Source: Phycisphaerae bacterium
Lineage (GTDB): Bacteria; Planctomycetota; Phycisphaerae; Phycisphaerales; UBA1924
Reading direction: 5' to 3'
NCBI GenBank assembly: GCA_014192545.1
Contig: BJHL01000003.1
Coordinates: 248,001 to 312,000 of the forward strand
DNA: 64,000 nt
How positions within the stretch are numbered: the stretch's first letter is position 1; each line of letters starts with the position of its first letter. Below are positions 61,446 to 64,000 of this stretch, piece after piece. The notes under the pieces were generated by a model. It had not been told where the DNA came from and made no database searches. It saw only the letters and a program-made list of their open reading frames with translations. A program made the translations under genes and the position numbers.

Positions 61446-62213
61446 TTACTTGACGATGCTGCACTGCCAGCCATCGTATTCGCCGCCGAGGTCTTCAGCG
61501 GCTTGCGTGGCAGCGCTGCTTTGTTCATACACCTCATCGATCTCAGGCACGGCGTCTTGGCTGAACTCCACATACCACTCGCCGTCGTTCTTCGAGGGTT
61601 CTTCCATCAACTCGAAGCCGGCTTCGCGCAGCCATTGCACGAACTTCATCGCGGCTTCTTTGTTGGGAAAGACCGCGAGGTGCTCGATGGGCCTGGGCGT
61701 TGTGAGGTCGTCGCCGTTCTCGGCGAGTTCGTCGATGACGCTTTTATCGCCGTTCCAGCGCATTTCTTCGGGCGTGGGCCAGACGTCTTCGACAACGCGC
61801 TGCCACTGTGGATCGCGGTCGGTTTGCAGCGAGATTCTGACTTCAGGTACTTGGAGCTTTGCAATCGCTTCGCTCGCGCCAGCGTCGCTGGCTGCGTAGA
61901 AGTACACGTGGCGGTTGCCATCGCCCATGAGCGTTCCCAGGCAGTCAGCTTTGCAGGTGCGCTCGAGCGCTGCTGTTGCCACATCTTCGGCTTGCTGCAC
62001 GCTTTTGAATGTCTCGGGAGTAGGCAACCCAATTTCGCCAGGTGGATACGTGATGGTCACGATGAGGCACATACCTCGCGAGCGGTCGGGGCCGGTTTCG
62101 GTCCAGTCGGTACGAACCAGCGCGAGGTGCGGCTTGTCTTCGATGACGCGTTGAAAGGGCTGCCACGCTTCGTTGTCTTCGCTCGACATGGGGTCTGGCT
62201 TGTGGTTCGACAT
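61446..62213 (-). CDS. DUF695 - RraB fusion protein
   Basis: 255 residues from ATG 62213. The N-terminal part (residues ~15-145: WQPFQRVIEDKPHLALVRTD, HVYFYAASDAGASEAIAKL) fits DUF695. The C-terminal ~85 residues (HLAVFPNKEAAMKFVQWLRE, AGFELMEEP, YEQSSAATQAAEDLGGEYDG) fit ribonuclease E inhibitor RraB. In Proteobacteria RraB restrains the RNA degradosome; the fused form is of unknown function. Convergent to coaB. Confidence 0.75.
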   Translation of the reverse strand: MSNHKPDPMSSEDNEAWQPFQRVIEDKPHLALVRTDWTETGPDRSRGMCLIVTITYPPGEIGLPTPETFKSVQQAEDVATAALERTCKADCLGTLMGDGNRHVYFYAASDAGASEAIAKLQVPEVRISLQTDRDPQWQRVVEDVWPTPEEMRWNGDKSVIDELAENGDDLTTPRPIEHLAVFPNKEAAMKFVQWLREAGFELMEEPSKNDGEWYVEFSQDAVPEIDEVYEQSSAATQAAEDLGGEYDGWQCSIVK

Positions 62214-62230
62214 CCGCCACGGTAGCCGTG

Positions 62231-62267
62231 CAAAACGAAAAAGCCCCGACTCTTGCGAGCCGGGGCC
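62231..62267 (-). terminator. Rho-independent terminator of the dockerin-type gene
   Basis: GCCCCG-A-CTC (62243-62252) pairs with GAG-C-CGGGGC (62257-62266) with one mismatch and a TTGC loop. On the minus strand it is followed by CTTTTTCGTTTTG. It separates the dockerin gene from the DUF695-RraB gene. Confidence 0.8.
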
Positions 62268-62364
62268 TTGGTTTCACTCGATCTACTCAGCCTTGCTTGG
62301 TAAGGGCAAGATTGAGGAGTCGCAGCAGTGATGGAACCTCACGGCACATCACAACGATGCAACA

Positions 62365-64000
62365 TTACGGGCAGGTGCCGCCAGCCAAGACGTTGAAGAA
62401 GTCAATAACATCTTGATCTTCGGGGAAGACGCCGTTGTTGTTGAAGTCGATGTTGTTGCAACCGGCGACGGGGTCGCAGGTGGCGGGGGTGCCGCCGGCG
62501 AGGACGTCAAAGAAGTCGATCACGTCTTGATCTTCGGGGAAGACGCCGTTGTTGTTGAAGTCGATGTCTTGGCAGCCCAGAGCGCTGCAATCGCCAGAGG
62601 CCAGACCCGTGGTCAGTGCCAACTGGAGGTTCAGATTGCTATTGGGCGTGTCAGGACGGACGTGGAAGCGGTCGTTGGTAGCCAGCGTGTTGGCGCCGAA
62701 GAAGGCGACGATCACGTAGTAGGTACCAGCGGGCAGCGCGCCATCTTGGCCGATGAAGTTAGCCGCACCCACCGCAGCCGCTGCTGGGGTTGGGGTGCGA
62801 GGACCAACGTTACCGAACGAGATCTGGGGCTTGAAGTAACCAGCGCCGGGGTTGCCGTCGTCGTCAGTCACAACAAGGTTGCCGTTGCTGTTGAAGACGA
62901 ATGCAACGTGGTCAACGCCCAGGCACTGATCGAAATCAAGGTCGAGCCAGTCGGTCGAGTCAGTATCGTTGGCGTCGATGTTCTTGCAGGTGGTGAACTT
63001 GAAGCAAACGTAGCCGGGGTCGCCGGGCGGGACAGCCGTGCTGGTGGCGCCAGGTGCCGAGATGGGATCACCAACGAAGCCACCGATGGGCAGAAGTTCG
63101 CCATCAACGAAGGGAGGAACCGCGGGATCAAGAGCGAGCGGGCCGTTGGCGTTGGTGCGGAAGCGCACTTGAACGCTGCCGGTTGCCGTCGCGGGTTGCT
63201 CGAGGCTCCAGCCGTCTTCGATGTCATAGCTGAGCAATGAAGATGTGACGCCCAGGTAGAACGGACCATCAGCAGCGAGCAGTTCGCCGTCGACGCCGTC
63301 GAAGTTGCGGATCACGTCGCCGCCGACGCCCACGCCGTTGGGAGCGCGGAGGCCGATGCCCAAGCTGAGCTGAGCCAAGAGGCCCGTGCCGTTGTTGTTG
63401 TCAACGCCAGCATCGCTGCCCAAGAAGAGTTGATCGCCGTTGTTCTTGAAGAGGGCCATGACAGGGTCAAAGCCAGTGGTGGGGTTGCCGCTGATAGCCG
63501 ACGTGGGTTCCATGTCGATATCGAGCCAGCTTCCCGCAGCGTCAGTCACGTCGCCAGGAATGTTGAACACGAACCAAGCCGCGCGATTGCGGAAGTTGGT
63601 CGAAGCACTGCCCGTAGCGACGACGTTGGAAATCGTTTCGCCATTGGCGAGCGTGCCCAGGTTCTGGTCAGCCGTGGGGCGGAAGGCATTCTGCGCGCCG
63701 CTGTCAACCTGACCGCGGATCTGGCTGAACAGGCGCACGCCGTAGTTGTCTGATGGCGTGGGAGGAGTCACGGTAGCCGCAATGAAGATCCGGCGGTGTT
63801 CTGACGCGTTCGCGACGCGGCCGGGGTTGGCCGTATCGATGCGTGAGCCACCTTCAAGGATGCCGTTGCCGTTCCAGTCGATGGCGATGCCTTCATCGGT
63901 AGCGCCGCGGAGGTTGGGCGTGTTGTTGAAGTAGCCCCAGAACGTGTAGGGCTGGCGAGCAGCGAACGTGGGAGTGAGCTGAGGGCCAGCGAGGATGCTG
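62365..64000 (-). CDS. Large secreted protein with tandem dockerin-like C-terminus (partial)
   Basis: The frame is open from the right edge to the stop at 62365, so about 545 residues are present and the N-terminus (with the expected signal peptide) is missing. The visible part has Asn/Gly/Asp-rich beta-sandwich-like sequence with pre-peptidase-C-type features (WFVFNIPGDVTDAAGSWLDI, GYVCFKFTTCKNIDANDTDS, LPAGTYYVIVAFFG). It ends in two copies of DIDFNNNGVFPEDQDVIDFF / NIDFNNNGVFPEDQDVIDFF followed by LAGG. These are EF-hand-like Asp/Asn loops of the dockerin type abundant in Phycisphaerae. Probably an extracellular calcium-binding protein. Confidence 0.85.
   Translation of the reverse strand, partial: SILAGPQLTPTFAARQPYTFWGYFNNTPNLRGATDEGIAIDWNGNGILEGGSRIDTANPGRVANASEHRRIFIAATVTPPTPSDNYGVRLFSQIRGQVDSGAQNAFRPTADQNLGTLANGETISNVVATGSASTNFRNRAAWFVFNIPGDVTDAAGSWLDIDMEPTSAISGNPTTGFDPVMALFKNNGDQLFLGSDAGVDNNNGTGLLAQLSLGIGLRAPNGVGVGGDVIRNFDGVDGELLAADGPFYLGVTSSLLSYDIEDGWSLEQPATATGSVQVRFRTNANGPLALDPAVPPFVDGELLPIGGFVGDPISAPGATSTAVPPGDPGYVCFKFTTCKNIDANDTDSTDWLDLDFDQCLGVDHVAFVFNSNGNLVVTDDDGNPGAGYFKPQISFGNVGPRTPTPAAAAVGAANFIGQDGALPAGTYYVIVAFFGANTLATNDRFHVRPDTPNSNLNLQLALTTGLASGDCSALGCQDIDFNNNGVFPEDQDVIDFFDVLAGGTPATCDPVAGCNNIDFNNNGVFPEDQDVIDFFNVLAGGTCP
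62382..62576. repeat. Tandem duplication of the dockerin-like module
   Basis: Two ~75-bp modules (about 62382-62456 and 62499-62573) are almost identical in DNA over the loop-coding part, separated by a Cys-rich linker (GGTPATCDPVAGC). This indicates recent duplication or gene conversion. Confidence 0.75.

Noticed and set aside
62382..62576. Assembly duplication of the dockerin module
   Set aside because: The copies differ at synonymous sites and in flanks, and tandem modules of this type occur naturally.

Overview
The window looks like a chromosomal segment of a planctomycete, most likely class Phycisphaerae. This is an inference from several features: a secreted protein ending in two tandem dockerin-like motifs of the type common in that group, a pilus/secretion operon with greatly enlarged pseudopilins, small MJ0042-type zinc ribbons, GC-rich genes with mixed Shine-Dalgarno use, and many short GC-rich intergenic repeats. 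No rRNA, tRNA, CRISPR array, insertion sequence or complete prophage was seen.

Layout. 1-5.1 kb: the end of a TolC-like gene, a P460-like cytochrome lipoprotein, a small membrane protein, and a divergent pair encoding a CrtI-type carotenoid desaturase and an aldehyde dehydrogenase. 5.2-19.6 kb: mainly housekeeping genes, including adk, a coiled-coil zinc-ribbon protein, cdsA-uppS, purA, an FHA protein, hemW, a HAD phosphatase, a GlmU-like sugar-nucleotide protein, an orphan pseudopilin, rplS-trmD, a DUF1801 protein with a lysine-rich tail, and TspO. 19.7-26.2 kb: an accessory minus-strand block. It holds an ALDH pseudogene, a sigma factor cut off after region 2, and a run of short envelope or stress proteins (holin-like, YqjD-like, glycine-zipper, PRC-barrel, entericidin-like, DUF1328, DUF3309). 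It ends in a CsoR repressor and an HMA-domain protein behind a promoter carrying twin CsoR-type operators. 26.5-41.7 kb: SMC with unusual extensions, two small hypothetical genes, pdhA, serS, an S41 protease, an HExxH lipoprotein, nadB, a Cpn10-like protein and apt.

41.8-60.4 kb is the most distinctive part. Nine minus-strand genes encode a type IV pilus / type II secretion-like machine: two PilB/GspE ATPases, PilT, one GspF/PilC platform protein, and five prepilin-like proteins of about 385, 395, 400, 666 and 2115 residues, probably matching GspG, H, I, J and K. All five are several times larger than their usual counterparts. No secretin, GspC/L/M or prepilin peptidase lies in the window. 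60.7-64 kb: a stand-alone CoaB, a DUF695-RraB fusion, and the C-terminal part of a large secreted dockerin-type protein running off the right edge.

Working together, the pilus/secretion operon is a self-contained assembly module, and the dockerin protein is the kind of exported protein such cells make, although no direct link is visible. The copper sensor and the small-envelope-gene block look like a laterally assembled stress island. The other genes cover lipid, purine, NAD, CoA and heme metabolism and translation.
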